A stretch of 26,622 bases of DNA from a virus (IMGVR_UViG_3300046010_009443:1-26622), one strand, 5' to 3'. Counted from the first letter of the stretch, positions 8,021 to 17,908 are shown. Notes: a model not told the origin generated them from the sequence alone. Made by a program: numbers and translations.

Positions 8021-11000
8021 TTATGGTATACTACAAGTTGTATTTACTCCTACTGTCACAGTATATAATAAATTTTCAGCAACAACATCTGTTGGAGTGC
8101 CTATGCTTATTATATTTGTTGGATTACAATTTTTACGTTCGTCTATAGGTTTTATATAGTTGAACCATTTGTTTTCTTTATTTAAGAATTCTTTAACTAT
8201 ACCGCTCTCCATATCGGTTGTTATGTAATTTACATACCACCCGTTTTTTGTTTGATTCATAGCTGTTGGTATAGTTTGATTGGCAACTATTTCCTCTAAT
8301 GAATATAACTTTGTGTTGTATAAATACTTGTATTTTCTTGACTGTGTTCCAGTATAGTTTAGTGTTTTAAATGACTTAACAGATAATGGATTATCATTGA
8401 GTATAGCATTAAAGGATGAGTCATACTGTGTGCCATAGAAATTATTTCTAAGAGGATTTAACCCGTGCTCCCATATTCTTCCATTTTTAAACGTAAAATA
8501 CGTATTGTTTAATGATATACCAAATTCAGGGATAAAAGACTTTCTAGACGTCCATCCTTCAACACCTTCTGAAAATGATACTGTTGTTTGAGTCTGAGGT
8601 TGTATAACCGTATTGCCGCAATCAATGCTAAATATTGTATTTCTGTTTGGCGAAAGTATTGCTTGCCACTGCGAAGATAGCGAAGGTAATGTTACATTAT
8701 AATTACCCTTGTCTTCATCATAACTACCGTAGATATTTTTGCACAATCTTAAGTTATCAGCGAAGAAATCATTCATTCCTGCTTCAGATATAGGGGTGAT
8801 GCCATCCATTGATAGTCTAATTATAGCACCTCTATTTTTATCTGAAAAATACACTCTAAAACCATAGCTAGCAAATGATTCTGGGTTTTTGCTTATACCA
8901 TACTCACCTGCATAAGGCATTGCTTGACCTAACACATTATTGTTCGATGTGACATTAACATTCCCATCCGCATTGTATAATGCATCTTTATTCGATAATA
9001 TTTTTAAACATTTGTCTTCGCATAATGCTATTAAGTCAGAATCACGCGAATGCAACTTTTGTATTGTCCCATAAACAGGATTAAGATCTTTAGTTATAGC
9101 TTCGGCTTGGATAAATTGGTTAAGCCTATTTACTCCTGCAACAGAGTTGAATATCTGTGAAAATATTAATCCAGATCCGCGTCTTTCTTGAGCATAAGGT
9201 TCATCTAGTACTGTGGACACTTTAGGTCCTTTGTCTATTGTATAAGCATTGTAGTCGTCTCGTATACGATTGGACTCAACACCATTGCCGTAAGAATAAC
9301 AATTAAACCAATCTAGCACTATAGTATTACCATGAGTTGCAATATCTAAAGCGTTGGAAGCTTGGTAATAAAGATTCAAGTCTATAGCCTCTTTTGGTTC
9401 AGTCTCAAAAATAGCTGGGTTTGTTGATGATAACATTTTATTACCATCAGAAGTTATTTTCTCTAGTAGTTGTATTGAGTATTTGTCAGGAGAAAACTCT
9501 TCGCAGGCGCTAGCCGGCATAAATGTGTCTAAGATTGGTTTCTTTAGCTTAAATAACCATGACATTTTTTTATTACCCGTATCACCAACGTTTACAGTAC
9601 CTGATAAATTGAAACTGGTTTTACCTCTATATGTATGTTCTCCATAAGCTTCTTCTATAACATAAACCTCACTAAGCTCTTCTGTATAATTGTTTTTAAA
9701 ACGTATACTTGCTCCAGGTATAAGTTTGCAATTAGTCATTGCGTTGTTAGTAAGCCCCATTATTTCAAATCCGTATGTACTTAGTGATTCACCACTTTGT
9801 ATACCTGACCAGTTAAACCCAAACCATCTAGATCCTTGAAACGGAGTTGAGTAGTTAGTTCTAAATACTTGAGGCAACCAATATCCCATATCTCCCCCAC
9901 AGGGCCCAGATTCAGTATTCCATCTACTTCTTCTGCCTCCTTCTCCCCTATCTTGCCAGTTAGGACCCCATCTGCTTGATTCGCCAACAAGGTCTCCTAC
10001 GCTCCAACTCTTAAAACCAAGTTCTCCTATTATGCCGTATCTAGCGTCTTCTTCGCCAAATGAGCTAATTATATTAGTGTCAAATGCAAAGTCTCTGTTA
10101 ATTTTCACAAAGAATCTACCTTCGAATTCAGGAAGCCTATCTCTTTTATCTGTGTATATTTCTATTCTAACTGTTTGTCCTACTGCTATATCGTCAAGAA
10201 AACCTGCGTCACTACCTAATGGTTCAGACAATGTAACGTTATAACTGTTACCGGCTCCCGTTCTACCTCCAGTAGCTATTCTATAGTATCCTGTTGAATT
10301 ACCACTCTTAACTATTTTTACAAAGTTATCAGATGTAAATCCTCCAGCAAATTGTGGATTGTCCGTAGCTGATGGTCCATTAAAGTTTAAGAATGAATAA
10401 TCTTGTCCTATTTGTGATATAAGTGATACCTCTGATAAAGCAACAGATCTTTTAAATGTTGATATAAACTCTGGTGCTTCATTTTCTATTGCTAATATCT
10501 TGTATCTATCTATACCTTCTGTTGGCACGTCGTTGTCGTGTTGCTTCTTTAATATTAAGTAAGATTCTTCGTCAACTTTGTTTCTCTCTGACGAAGGAAA
10601 AGAAAGCCATATATTACCATCCTCTGCAAAATAGAATCTATCCAATGCTAAATTATAATATTCGTTTGATGTTTCTTTTACGAATATTTTATAATGAGTA
10701 GCGAAAGAAGGTGGGTTGTTAGTAGGCTTAACAGCAAGTTTATTTACATACTTAGCTGATGCTTTATCTATTTTACAAGATGCGTTCTTACTCGTTATTA
10801 CAGGAGTCTCTCTACCATAAGGGTCAGCATAAGCAATACCGGCTTGATAAGTTCTTATTGATTTTATTGACGGGTATGGTCTTCTAACTTCTGTATTTTG
10901 TGTAGTTTCGTTACCTACACTTATATTACCAGGATGTGTTGTTAATGATTCTGATACAATTAATGAAACTGGCTCACTAACAGTGTAGTTTTGCAAGTAG

Positions 11001-12490
11001 TTACCATATATAAGTCTGTTGCCAGTTATTTCTTGAGCTTTTGCAACACGCGGTACGTTATCCCAATGTCTAAGTAATTGGTTTGATTCCAACAGAGCTC
11101 CAATAACCTCGGATTTTATTTCAAATGTATTTGACGTAGCATCTGCTTTTTTTATAGTGTCAACTACGTAAACAGCATTGCTTTGTGACTCTTTGTAAAG
11201 TACATCAACCTCAATAACCTCAGATGATCCAAAAGGAATGTTCTCTATTACAAGTTTACGGATATTGTTAGTCATACCTATATTGTAACCATCCGATGAA
11301 ATATACTTAAACTCGCTACCTATAAAAGCAACAGTTGTAAATGGCGAAAAGCAAGAATATTCGCCGTCTTTATATTTCCATCTACAAGCAAATCGCGGGA
11401 ATAAAAATCTAAATAAAGGATCACCTTCATTAACAATAGATTCCCATACGATTGGTGTTACATTACCGGTATCATCAAATGATCTAGTTATATTTGATGA
11501 TATAGCTTGTATTTTACCTACTATTGTATTTCCAGTAATAGATTCTATAGATACGTTTACTTGGTATTCTAGTGTTTGATCGTAGTCATCAACCATACTT
11601 CCTTTAAGTTCTATAACATCGTTAACAGCCCATGCGCTAGCAATTGTGGCTATTGTTAATGTTACTTTACCATTCCATCCAGGTATAGACGAGTCAGCAT
11701 AATGCGCTAGGTTAGTACCATTGGTAGTTAGCTCAGCCCATTCAGCGTATGTCTCTAATGATTTGTAGTCTTCTGGATTTGTTGTGTCTGGAATGTAGGT
11801 AAAGTTAGGCATACCAGTGACCATGTAAGTTATTGGTATAGGAGTTATCCCTGTGCCTGGTATGTTATTTCCAAATTTACTTGCAGACATATTTAATGTA
11901 GGCGCAGTTAATGGCGATTTCTTTATAACCGTTATATCTGCTTCTATAAAATCAGCTCCACGTAACTGAGTATGAGTAGTAAAATCAACTGAACCAGCCT
12001 TAGCATCTTCAATATTTACTTTCTTCGGCTCTGTTTGATCATCTGTGAAAAATAGTATTCCTTCAATTATATTAACTCCAGTTATTAAATAATCTTCTGA
12101 GAATTTTAATATATTATTAGTATCTACAAGTACAGGTCTAACAACGTCAGTTGCCTGATCATATTCGGCTATAGCGCTAACGTTAAGCGACGATATAAAC
12201 CAATATAGTTTCTCCTCTTGGTCATATCTAATACCACCAATAACTTTTGGGTTGGTTAGTGATGTTATATATTCACTTGTCCAAGCTGTTGTTAAACCAG
12301 TTACGTTATTATATGAGCTATTAGCGGTTTCTAGATTTCCTGGTATGTTTTGTATTGTACCAACCCCTGATCCTTCAGATGTTTCAACCTCAATGTTTAA
12401 AGCGTCTCTATATTCACCATTTGGAACCAAACGTTCGTCTAGGTCTTTATTCATTTTACCACCCTGGAAGGCACGAACAAGTTCTATCAT
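8021..12490 (-). CDS. Large tail 'stabilisation' (muzzle-type) protein
   Basis: A 1489-residue protein, the largest complete gene here. Its N-terminal signature, FQGGKMNKDLDERLVPNGEY then RDALNIEV (residues about 9-36), matches what I remember of the N-terminus of 'stabilization' proteins in marine Bacteroidota and crAss-like podoviruses. By analogy with crAss-like phages, where a protein of this size and position forms the nozzle or muzzle at the tail tip, it probably makes the distal tail tube that gates DNA. The body is beta-rich with many Gly, Asn, Tyr and Ser, without transmembrane helices, and has scattered Trp-rich segments near the middle. It follows two ring-type proteins, which fits sequential tail assembly. 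It starts 3 bases beyond the previous gene's stop at 12494. The exact structural position is inferred. Confidence 0.9.
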   Translation of the reverse strand: MIELVRAFQGGKMNKDLDERLVPNGEYRDALNIEVETSEGSGVGTIQNIPGNLETANSSYNNVTGLTTAWTSEYITSLTNPKVIGGIRYDQEEKLYWFISSLNVSAIAEYDQATDVVRPVLVDTNNILKFSEDYLITGVNIIEGILFFTDDQTEPKKVNIEDAKAGSVDFTTHTQLRGADFIEADITVIKKSPLTAPTLNMSASKFGNNIPGTGITPIPITYMVTGMPNFTYIPDTTNPEDYKSLETYAEWAELTTNGTNLAHYADSSIPGWNGKVTLTIATIASAWAVNDVIELKGSMVDDYDQTLEYQVNVSIESITGNTIVGKIQAISSNITRSFDDTGNVTPIVWESIVNEGDPLFRFLFPRFACRWKYKDGEYSCFSPFTTVAFIGSEFKYISSDGYNIGMTNNIRKLVIENIPFGSSEVIEVDVLYKESQSNAVYVVDTIKKADATSNTFEIKSEVIGALLESNQLLRHWDNVPRVAKAQEITGNRLIYGNYLQNYTVSEPVSLIVSESLTTHPGNISVGNETTQNTEVRRPYPSIKSIRTYQAGIAYADPYGRETPVITSKNASCKIDKASAKYVNKLAVKPTNNPPSFATHYKIFVKETSNEYYNLALDRFYFAEDGNIWLSFPSSERNKVDEESYLILKKQHDNDVPTEGIDRYKILAIENEAPEFISTFKRSVALSEVSLISQIGQDYSFLNFNGPSATDNPQFAGGFTSDNFVKIVKSGNSTGYYRIATGGRTGAGNSYNVTLSEPLGSDAGFLDDIAVGQTVRIEIYTDKRDRLPEFEGRFFVKINRDFAFDTNIISSFGEEDARYGIIGELGFKSWSVGDLVGESSRWGPNWQDRGEGGRRSRWNTESGPCGGDMGYWLPQVFRTNYSTPFQGSRWFGFNWSGIQSGESLSTYGFEIMGLTNNAMTNCKLIPGASIRFKNNYTEELSEVYVIEEAYGEHTYRGKTSFNLSGTVNVGDTGNKKMSWLFKLKKPILDTFMPASACEEFSPDKYSIQLLEKITSDGNKMLSSTNPAIFETEPKEAIDLNLYYQASNALDIATHGNTIVLDWFNCYSYGNGVESNRIRDDYNAYTIDKGPKVSTVLDEPYAQERRGSGLIFSQIFNSVAGVNRLNQFIQAEAITKDLNPVYGTIQKLHSRDSDLIALCEDKCLKILSNKDALYNADGNVNVTSNNNVLGQAMPYAGEYGISKNPESFASYGFRVYFSDKNRGAIIRLSMDGITPISEAGMNDFFADNLRLCKNIYGSYDEDKGNYNVTLPSLSSQWQAILSPNRNTIFSIDCGNTVIQPQTQTTVSFSEGVEGWTSRKSFIPEFGISLNNTYFTFKNGRIWEHGLNPLRNNFYGTQYDSSFNAILNDNPLSVKSFKTLNYTGTQSRKYKYLYNTKLYSLEEIVANQTIPTAMNQTKNGWYVNYITTDMESGIVKEFLNKENKWFNYIKPIDERKNCNPTNIISIGTPTDVVAENLLYTVTVGVNTTCSIP

Positions 12491-12493
12491 ACT

Positions 12494-13399
12494 TTAGTGT
12501 TTTATTTGTTTAGACTTACCTCTCATTACTTGAGCGATTTCCTCTATTTTAATATTTGATAATCTTATTTTAGCATTTCTTTTTGCTACAGCACGATCTC
12601 TTTTAAATCTTGCTACTAAATACTCAGGTGAGTTAGCTCTTGTTGATAGTATAGAATATGCAATATGTAAATACAAAGCTTCCTCTGCAAATTTATGCAC
12701 AACCATTTCCTCGTCTTTTGCTAATCCATCGCTTACATATTTTAATACTAATACTTTTCCAACCATATTAGAACTGAAATTAATCAACCCTCTAACCTGA
12801 TCAATATAAAATGTGCCGTTAGCTTGTGCAGTTTCTGGATCCATGCCATATCTGCGTCCAATATTACCATCAGACATTACGTCATTAAAGTTAGCCGCCG
12901 ATAATAATGAACCATTAGCTGCCGCTCCTTTAAATCTTTTCATTGATTCAGATTCGTTAGCTTCCATTATTTCGCCATTGCTATCAAATAAATATTGGTA
13001 ATTGTTATCCTGTAATATTGCGCTAGGATTGCTCGTCTTTCTATTAGGATATATAATATGCTCAATACCTGAGTTATCAACCCATGCTACTTTAACATAG
13101 TTTACATAGTCTTGAGGTAATACCATACTTAATGTTGGTCCTACCTCAATCTCGTAAGACTTTATTGATGGTAATACGTCGAAGCTAAATTCTTGAATCC
13201 CTCGTTGGGCATGGAAAGCTACATCCGTACGTTTTATTTTACTAATAAGTTTGTCCTCACCAACATAAGCAATAATAAAGTTATTGATTATATCTTTTAA
13301 CGATATAAACTGGTAGCTACCGTAATTTTCATCTAAACTATCCCATGCTCCGTCAGGACCCAAATAGTATTGCTCGTTAGTTTCGTTTAATAATCCCAT
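12494..13399 (-). CDS. Head-tail ring/adaptor-like protein
   Basis: A 301-residue protein. The N-terminus (LKDIINNFIIAYVGEDKLIS, about residues 34-53) followed by KRTDVAFHAQRGIQEFSFDV looks like the helical N-terminal domain of short-tailed phage head-to-tail connector or 'ring' proteins. The mid-region (LSMVLPQDYVNYVKVAWVDN) is a beta segment also typical of this family. The C-terminus is basic and helical (RFKRDRAVAKRNAKIRLSNI). In crAss-like and marine podoviruses a pair of such proteins is encoded between the capsid genes and the big tail protein, exactly as here. It would bind below the portal or first ring and receive the muzzle protein. The gap to the upstream ring gene is 3 bases. Which ring position it fills is unknown. 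Confidence 0.85.
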   Translation of the reverse strand: MGLLNETNEQYYLGPDGAWDSLDENYGSYQFISLKDIINNFIIAYVGEDKLISKIKRTDVAFHAQRGIQEFSFDVLPSIKSYEIEVGPTLSMVLPQDYVNYVKVAWVDNSGIEHIIYPNRKTSNPSAILQDNNYQYLFDSNGEIMEANESESMKRFKGAAANGSLLSAANFNDVMSDGNIGRRYGMDPETAQANGTFYIDQVRGLINFSSNMVGKVLVLKYVSDGLAKDEEMVVHKFAEEALYLHIAYSILSTRANSPEYLVARFKRDRAVAKRNAKIRLSNIKIEEIAQVMRGKSKQIKH

Positions 13400-13402
13400 T
13401 TA

Positions 13403-14137
13403 TTATGATTTTTCTTGTTGTGTGTTTCTTACCTCTTCTGCTACAGCTGATTGGTAAACATTATAGTCTTTAATCAATAATCCTGATAGTTCAAGTATCT
13501 TTACAACTAACTCAGTTTCCTCTGACGGGTGTAACTCAAAGTTTACAGAGTTTGTAGCGTTGTATAACGGTTCCTCAAATACAATTGTATAAGCCCATTG
13601 AACTTTTACAGGTTTCTTTATGTAGTTTAATGTAATAACATTTGTTGTTATTGCGGCGTCTCCATATACTTTTAATCCGTTTAAATCTGAGAAGTAAATA
13701 GGACGCGTATTACGAGGCTTTGTTAGCGGAGACGAGTTGATATATAAGAATTCATTTTTGTTTACTCTCTCGGCTTCTATTTGCTCTGTAGACGTAACAT
13801 TGAATTGATTTGTCGTTTGATAATTAAATATAACAGTACCTACTCTATATAAATCACCTGGTAATGGGAAATATTGAGTCGTACCGTTATAAGTTAATGA
13901 TGCAGTCTTTTCAAATAAGCTAATTTTCTCATTTAAGATATTTAACATATCTGAATATTCAGTATCGTTACCATGCATTCTACCAAATTGGTTAATATCA
14001 TAGAAATATTGTTCAAACAAATCAAGTTGTGCTTGATTAGCTAACAAGTTAAATTCCTGAGGTGTAATATAACCTCGTTGCTCTTTGTTTAAAATAGTTA
14101 GAACTCTTTGATAAACTGTATCAATACTTACTGCCAT
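13403..14137 (-). CDS. Head-tail ring/tail-tube adaptor-like protein
   Basis: A 244-residue protein. The N-terminal block (VYQRVLTILNKEQRGYITPQ, then EFNLLANQAQLDLFEQYFYD, residues 8-47) is a helical domain I recognise from ring or adaptor proteins of crAss-like and marine podoviruses. Residues about 80-190 are beta-rich (LTYNGTTQYFPLPGDLYRVG). The C-terminal end is helical (SEETELVVKILELSGLLIKD). It is the first gene after the capsid-associated gene and is separated from it by 87 bases carrying a hairpin, so it probably opens the tail-assembly block. It probably joins portal to tail. The start at 14137 follows an A/T-only leader. Family placement is confident at the level of neighbourhood and composition; the exact ring number is not known. 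Confidence 0.85.
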   Translation of the reverse strand: MAVSIDTVYQRVLTILNKEQRGYITPQEFNLLANQAQLDLFEQYFYDINQFGRMHGNDTEYSDMLNILNEKISLFEKTASLTYNGTTQYFPLPGDLYRVGTVIFNYQTTNQFNVTSTEQIEAERVNKNEFLYINSSPLTKPRNTRPIYFSDLNGLKVYGDAAITTNVITLNYIKKPVKVQWAYTIVFEEPLYNATNSVNFELHPSEETELVVKILELSGLLIKDYNVYQSAVAEEVRNTQQEKS

Positions 14138-14171
14138 TTATTTTATAATTTATAGTTATGGTTTGCTCTAA

Positions 14172-14214
14172 ATAATAAATAGGCCACTTTAAGAAAAGCA
14201 GCCTTATTTATTAT
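14172..14214 (-). terminator. Hairpin after the capsid-associated gene (terminator or processing site)
   Basis: An inverted repeat begins 11 bases after the TAG stop of the 301-residue gene. The outer stem pairs 14172-14184 with 14201-14214, 13 pairs with one bulged base at 14205. A second inner stem, 14187-14190 with 14095-like complement 14195-14198 (CTTT/AAAG), closes a 4-base loop. It is AT-rich in the outer part with three G-C pairs at the inner end. There is no clear U-run after the stem on the minus strand, so an RNA-processing or stability element is as likely as an intrinsic terminator. It separates the head genes from the tail genes. Confidence 0.55.
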
Positions 14215-14224
14215 ATATACTAGA

Positions 14225-15130
14225 CTATTTAAGTCTCTTTGTTAAATGATTGTAAACTTCCATTCCTTCATCTGTTTTAAAGTATGCTGCTAAAGCAGAA
14301 TAAGGATGTTCGTTAAAAGGTACTGTCATAAGCTTTCTACCATTATCTCCAAACGTGAATGTTCTTTGATCTCCTGATAATTTGATAATACCTTGTTCAA
14401 CCGCTCTTGCTCCGATCGCTCTTAATTCCACATCTTCATCTGTGGCTAATCGAAGGAATAAATCCGGTTTTTTTCTTGCAAATACTAATGCATCTCTTCT
14501 TAATTCTTTTGATGTAGCGTTTGCAACCTTGCTTCCGTACTCAACTCTTAAGATAGCTTCCAATATATCAATGTCTAACGCTTGAGCTAAGTTCATTGCT
14601 TCTAACTCTAATTCAAACATATCTACGTCATCTTCAGCTTCTTGTACTGCATTGTATTCTTCATACACTTTATCTTTAAATGGGTGGTATAAAGATAATA
14701 ATTTTTGTAAGGCTACGTCATCTTTTGGTACTCTTAAGATACCATTCCTAAATGCAATTTTACCAAGTGTAACTGTACCGCTTTGTTCATCAACTAACGG
14801 AGAGCTCTGGTTTGTTGCATAGCGTAACTCTCTTTGTTTTCTTAAATCTTTGTCAAAATATAATAAAGGTTTAACTTGTGTGTGTCTAGATGGAATAGTA
14901 TATACTAATGGTTTTTTATTCCCTTTTAATACATAAAGTCTATCTTCATAAGCAAATTCTTCTTCTACTTTTTCTTCAATAAATACTTTTTTTGTAGTTG
15001 GTTTAACTACTTGTAGTTGTTCAACAATCTCATCTTGTTCGTTTTCAATGAACATATCATCAGGTTGAACGAATGCTGCTTCTTGAAATTCTTTAACAGC
15101 TTTCGCTGCTGGTTTTTTTGCTGTTGCCAT
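14225..15130 (-). CDS. Capsid-associated protein following the major capsid gene
   Basis: A 301-residue protein. The N-terminus is Ala/Lys-rich (MATAKKPAAKAVKEFQEAAF), then an acidic segment to about residue 58. A beta region follows (VYTIPSRHTQVKPLLYFDKD, about residues 76-95), then residues 105-140 (SSPLVDEQSGTVTLGKIAFR). The C-terminal half is helical with KELRRDALVFARKKPDLFLR and ends with FTFGDNGRKLMTVPFNEHPY near residues 260-280. I recall proteins of this pattern immediately after the major capsid gene in marine Bacteroidota phages, but no characterised member. A capsid auxiliary or head-completion role is inferred from position. It is flanked on both sides by RNA hairpins, so its mRNA dose may be set separately from the capsid protein. 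It ends in TAG. Confidence 0.82.
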   Translation of the reverse strand: MATAKKPAAKAVKEFQEAAFVQPDDMFIENEQDEIVEQLQVVKPTTKKVFIEEKVEEEFAYEDRLYVLKGNKKPLVYTIPSRHTQVKPLLYFDKDLRKQRELRYATNQSSPLVDEQSGTVTLGKIAFRNGILRVPKDDVALQKLLSLYHPFKDKVYEEYNAVQEAEDDVDMFELELEAMNLAQALDIDILEAILRVEYGSKVANATSKELRRDALVFARKKPDLFLRLATDEDVELRAIGARAVEQGIIKLSGDQRTFTFGDNGRKLMTVPFNEHPYSALAAYFKTDEGMEVYNHLTKRLK

Positions 15131-15174
15131 ATATAATATAATTAAATAATTTTTAAATGTAATAAAAGCAAATA

Positions 15175-15204
15175 ATTACCCCCGAAGTAATTATCGAGGG
15201 TAAT
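15175..15204 (-). terminator. Hairpin terminator after the major capsid gene
   Basis: A 10-base-pair stem with a single mismatch: 15175-15184 (ATTACCCCCG on the plus strand) pairs with 15195-15204 (CGAGGGTAAT), enclosing a 10-base loop. It is 15 bases past the capsid stop codon. On the minus strand the stem is followed by a T-rich run (TATTTGCTTTTATT), as expected of an intrinsic terminator. A competing smaller stem (ATAATTAC/GTAATTAT) overlaps it, so two alternative folds are possible. Partial read-through would give an excess of capsid transcript over downstream genes. Confidence 0.65.
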
Positions 15205-15219
15205 ATTTACTTATGTTTG

Positions 15220-16713
15220 TTATACAGTTGCTTTTTTCAACATAACAAAGTTGTTAGCTCCTTGTACACATAATGCTCTTTCTGATAAGAAGTGAACATT
15301 CATTGCATCCTCGTCGCTAGTGTAGTTTCCACCAACAGATCCAGTGATCCAAGATTTCATTCTACGGTCGTCAGCTTCAGAAGCTCTATAACGTACGTGT
15401 AAGAATGGACGTTGGATATTAGTACCTAATTGTTGATCGTAAACTGTAGAAACTCCAGCAGGAACTAAAACTCCTTCTACGTCAGCGAATAATCCACGAG
15501 TAGTTGGGTTGTTCAAGTATTTCCAGTCAGTTTTGTAGAAATCGTAAGATCCTCTTCTGAATCCAGAGAAACCTAAGTTAAGCGCCATGTTCTCATTGTT
15601 TTCGAATACTCCATAAGAAGTACCGCCAGCACCATAAGAATTTTGGTAAGCTAACATTTTGTCAATACCTAAAGATGTAGCTCTGTTTAAGAACAACATA
15701 TTCTCTTCAATAGCTCCTTGTTTATCAAGCTCTTGTAAGATAGCATCGAAATCATCTAAACCTGCACCAGCAGCAGCTCCAAAGTCAGCATCAGTATAAA
15801 CTAATCCACGATCTTCGATAGCATAGAATAAACCTTCAGATCCTGAAACCTCTGTACCAGAAGCAGCTCCTCCGTTGTATCCTGTAGCTTGGTTGAATGG
15901 AGTCAATGTTAAGTTAGGTGCTGTACCAGTCATATTTGGCTCAGCCTCAATCATTGCCATTTCTAATTGATCTTCGAAACGGATACGAGCCTCGTGCTCT
16001 GATTTCAAATACCATAAATATCCTGAAGTTCCAATCTCAGTAGTTACTTCAATCCAACCAATTTGAGCTGTGTTAGATCCAGATACTGAATATTTCTCTC
16101 TCATGATAATTGGTTTGTTGCTGAAGAAGTCACCTTTAGCTTCAACAAATTTACCAGCATTTTGAGATCCTTTAGCATATTCAGATCCGTAAACGAATAA
16201 TTTTAAGTTTGTAGCACCTTGGTTACCTGCGGTTCCTGAGTTAGTATCAACCCAAGCAGCTGGTAATTGAGTAGCTCCGTATACTTTTAATGCAACAACA
16301 CCAGTTGTAGCGTTCGAAGCAGTAACATAAGCTTTAACTACGTTTAATCCATTAACATCAGCGATAGCGATAGTGTGACCAGGAATGATCAAGTTTTCGT
16401 CATTAGTAATGTCTAATGTAAGTTCATTAACTCCTGAACAAGTTACGTTCTCGTAAGCAATGTGTAAACGACCTTGCTCAAACCAAGTAACTACGTCTGA
16501 AGTCATTGGCATTTCAGCTCCTACCATACGTAAGAATCCTGAAACTGTTCTGTTACCATAACGCTCTACTTCTTTCTCGTATACGTCTGGTAAATATTGT
16601 TGTGTAAAACCTAATTGATCAACTGGAATATAGTTATCATTAGATAAGATTTGTGTTGGACGTGGAGTCAAATGAGCTAATGCCCCTGTAGACCCTGTAA
16701 ATGATCCTGCCAT
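15220..16713 (-). CDS. Major capsid protein (crAss-like type)
   Basis: A 497-residue protein, the expected size of a crAss-like HK97-fold capsid protein. The N-terminal region (YEKEVERYGNRTVSGFLRMV, about residues 45-64) followed by GAEMPMTSDVVTWFEQGRLH is a block I associate with the major capsid proteins of crAss-like and related phages. Other features include a Gly/Thr-rich region near residues 270-295 and a late block (RRMKSWITGSVGGNYTSDED, about residues 453-472). It assembles the icosahedral shell around the scaffold and portal. It follows the scaffold-like gene after 22 bases and is followed by a strong hairpin. Its G/C content appears slightly higher and its codon use more uniform than its neighbours, consistent with high expression. 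The start leader is TTAGAAAATT with no GGAG. Confidence 0.93.
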   Translation of the reverse strand: MAGSFTGSTGALAHLTPRPTQILSNDNYIPVDQLGFTQQYLPDVYEKEVERYGNRTVSGFLRMVGAEMPMTSDVVTWFEQGRLHIAYENVTCSGVNELTLDITNDENLIIPGHTIAIADVNGLNVVKAYVTASNATTGVVALKVYGATQLPAAWVDTNSGTAGNQGATNLKLFVYGSEYAKGSQNAGKFVEAKGDFFSNKPIIMREKYSVSGSNTAQIGWIEVTTEIGTSGYLWYLKSEHEARIRFEDQLEMAMIEAEPNMTGTAPNLTLTPFNQATGYNGGAASGTEVSGSEGLFYAIEDRGLVYTDADFGAAAGAGLDDFDAILQELDKQGAIEENMLFLNRATSLGIDKMLAYQNSYGAGGTSYGVFENNENMALNLGFSGFRRGSYDFYKTDWKYLNNPTTRGLFADVEGVLVPAGVSTVYDQQLGTNIQRPFLHVRYRASEADDRRMKSWITGSVGGNYTSDEDAMNVHFLSERALCVQGANNFVMLKKATV

Positions 16714-16735
16714 AATTTTCTAATTTGTTTAATTT

Positions 16736-17908
16736 TTAACGATTTGTTTTCACTTTTAGTCGTGAAACATCTTGCCCGTTAACCGCTCTTACAGTCCAAC
16801 CATTTGAAATTGTCGATGCTTCGTGAACCCCTCTCGGATTCATATCGATATTCTTAGATCTTTCCATTGTTTCTTTAACAGCATCAGCTTTACCTTGTTC
16901 GTAAAAATGCTGTGCCACTAAATCAGGGTTCATTGCTGCAAACAATCCTTTGTGATAACCTTTAGCGTCTTTCATAGTATTATCTTCACTTAAGAACTTC
17001 TTAATGAAATTACTAATATCAGACTGCGAAGATTTCACATCAGCAAGGTTTTTAACATTCAACTTATAAGCTTTCTCTCCAACTTTAAAATCAAATCCAT
17101 TAAAGTCTTGTGAAAATACTTCTTCAGTTTTTTGTTGAAAAGCTTTCTTTTGTTTTTCAGCTTCGTGCAATACTGTTTCATTCTCTTCTTTATAACGATT
17201 GAAAAATTCAACCGCCTCTCTTTGCTCAGGCGTTAGCCTTGACGTAGATTTTATTTCTTCGTAATATTTAGATTTTAAACCTTCTAAATATTGTTTAGCC
17301 TCTTTAACGGCCGTTTTCTTAGCAAGTTGCTTGCGCTTTATTTCTTTCGCGTCATCGTATTCTTCATCAAAATCATATTTGTCTTCCATTAAGAAAGCAA
17401 TATCATCTTCTGATAAATCTGGGTTAACAGCTGCAAGATGCTCCATAATCAAAACATCTTCATCTAACTTGCTATAATCTGTATTTAACTTTACATAATC
17501 ATCAATTGATCCTCCAGTTTCTTCCATGAACTGAACAACCTTCTGAATGCCATCCGGTAAAACCGGGGTATTTTCTACTACGATCTTTTCAGTTTCTGGC
17601 TCAATAACAGGGTTTACAATTACGTCTTCTGTTACTTCTTGGTTGTTTTCCTCTGCGGTAACTTCGACAAGTTCCGTGTTTCCTTGCTCCACTTCTTGCA
17701 ATCCCACTTCGGGTTGTTCTGGCTGTAACAAGCTTTCATCTGTGCTTTGCTCTTGAACGGCATCTGTTTCTGATTTTAATTTTGAAAAGTCAATTTTGAT
17801 ATTCCCACTCTCAGATAATGATACAGCGGGATTATCGTTATTTTCTTGTTCTGTAGTCTCAACAGTTTGTTCAACTGTTTCCGCTAAGATTTGATCCTCG
17901 TTTTCCAT
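16736..17908 (-). CDS. Scaffold-like capsid assembly protein
   Basis: A 390-residue protein between portal and major capsid genes, where tailed phages keep their scaffold. Residues 1-115 are highly acidic and low-complexity, dominated by Glu, Gln, Val and Thr (AETVEQTVETTEQENNDNPA). Residues about 180-265 are a charged helical or coiled-coil region (KRKQLAKKTAVKEAKQYLEG; NRYKEENETVLHEAEKQKKA). The C-terminus is basic (VSRLKVKTNR), the arrangement seen in scaffolding proteins that bind capsid subunits with a basic C-terminal helix. No protease motif is visible. The scaffold assignment rests on position and composition; a minor head protein is the alternative. Confidence 0.8.
   Translation of the reverse strand: MENEDQILAETVEQTVETTEQENNDNPAVSLSESGNIKIDFSKLKSETDAVQEQSTDESLLQPEQPEVGLQEVEQGNTELVEVTAEENNQEVTEDVIVNPVIEPETEKIVVENTPVLPDGIQKVVQFMEETGGSIDDYVKLNTDYSKLDEDVLIMEHLAAVNPDLSEDDIAFLMEDKYDFDEEYDDAKEIKRKQLAKKTAVKEAKQYLEGLKSKYYEEIKSTSRLTPEQREAVEFFNRYKEENETVLHEAEKQKKAFQQKTEEVFSQDFNGFDFKVGEKAYKLNVKNLADVKSSQSDISNFIKKFLSEDNTMKDAKGYHKGLFAAMNPDLVAQHFYEQGKADAVKETMERSKNIDMNPRGVHEASTISNGWTVRAVNGQDVSRLKVKTNR

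Noticed and set aside
9781-9990. Minus-strand frame of 69 codons
   Set aside because: Entirely inside the 1489-residue tail gene in another frame.
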